From an uncultured Planctomycetota bacterium (GTDB lineage Bacteria > Planctomycetota > Phycisphaerae > Phycisphaerales > UBA5793): DNA of 56,395 nt. The stretch covers positions 1-56,395 of the forward strand of contig CAADHA010000053.1 of NCBI GenBank assembly GCA_900696685.1. The letters run 5' to 3'. The notes below the pieces were generated by a model. It was not told the origin of the DNA, did not search any database, and saw only the letters and a list, made by a program, of their open reading frames with translations. The position numbers and the translations under genes were made by a program. Of the stretch, positions 56,209-56,395 are shown piece by piece. Position 1 is the first letter of the stretch. Each line of letters opens with the position of its first letter.

Positions 56209-56395
56209 ATGCCCGCCGCCACGTCGATTCAATCCGACATCGCCTCTTCCTTCGCTGCACATCGCGGCTCGCTGATGCATCGCGCGTGTCCGTTGTGCGG
56301 GCGCGACAACGCCGATGGGCCGGCTCTCTTCGACTCGATCCCCTGGCACATCCGCCGCTGCGCCGGTTGCTCGATGGTTTACCTCGAAAACGCGC
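56209..56395 (+). CDS. Zinc-ribbon class I methyltransferase, N-terminal part (3' end outside window)
   Basis: The first 62 residues only. CPLCGRDN and RRCAGCSMVYLEN form a CxxC...CxxC zinc ribbon, the usual N-terminus of class I SAM-dependent methyltransferases that act on activated sugars or polyketide-like compounds (CxxCG...CG-VY-N type). The catalytic domain is beyond the window, so the call rests on the ribbon alone. Confidence 0.6.
   Translation, partial: MPAATSIQSDIASSFAAHRGSLMHRACPLCGRDNADGPALFDSIPWHIRRCAGCSMVYLENA

Overview
The window is about 56 kb of high-GC bacterial DNA. It is densely coded on both strands, with short intergenic gaps. Gene content points to a planctomycete, perhaps of the Phycisphaerae type. 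The clues are two secreted Cys-type sulfatases, a fibro-slime protein, a soluble-dehydrogenase-like secreted protein with a C-terminal export-type module, a tricorn-type protease, LPS genes (lpxA, an hldE-like gene) and murA. This assignment is inference from gene families; there is no rRNA in the window to confirm it.

Layout. 1-2.5 kb: 3' part of a tricorn-like protease, then an L-lactate dehydrogenase. 2.6-6.7 kb: secreted sulfatase 1 and a PQQ-sugar-dehydrogenase-like protein. 6.9-11.2 kb: recJ, moaA and serS. 11.4-19 kb: sulfatase 2, a glycosidase-like lipoprotein, a GGCT-like protein, a ferritin-like protein, a DinB-like protein, an AlkD-like repair protein and a gingipain-family (C25) peptidase. 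19.1-24.6 kb: TPP riboswitch and thiC, a two-gene AAA ATPase plus DUF4276/TOPRIM-like cassette, tag and ric. 24.9-30.7 kb: nucleotide-sugar genes (UDP-sugar dehydrogenase, GDP-mannose-3,5-epimerase-like, HldE-like with reversed domain order), an M29 aminopeptidase and a decayed Vgb-like fragment. 30.9-40 kb: a hypothetical protein, rpsA, a fused glycolipid-initiating transferase, cysK, a fibro-slime protein, murA and HPr. 40-45.6 kb: ptsN, hpf, a DUF502 membrane protein, an alpha/beta hydrolase, an M32 carboxypeptidase and an FkbM methyltransferase. 45.6-54 kb: a Rieske oxygenase behind an ECF sigma/anti-sigma pair, metG, a TPR protein, a lipoprotein, lipB, lpxA and a WalJ-like hydrolase. 54.1-56.2 kb: a compact restriction-modification locus. 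The last bases begin a zinc-ribbon methyltransferase.

Much of the window is housekeeping, with two defence-like islands: the AAA/DUF4276 pair and the R-M locus. In the R-M locus one 17-bp palindrome, TATCCCAAAATGGGATA, overlaps both divergent promoters. This gives an explicit model for how the XRE protein times methylation against restriction. A second thread is transcriptional. About a dozen genes have a TANNNT box 5-9 nt before the start codon and no Shine-Dalgarno, which suggests widespread leaderless transcripts. Two families of small dispersed intergenic repeats are also visible.
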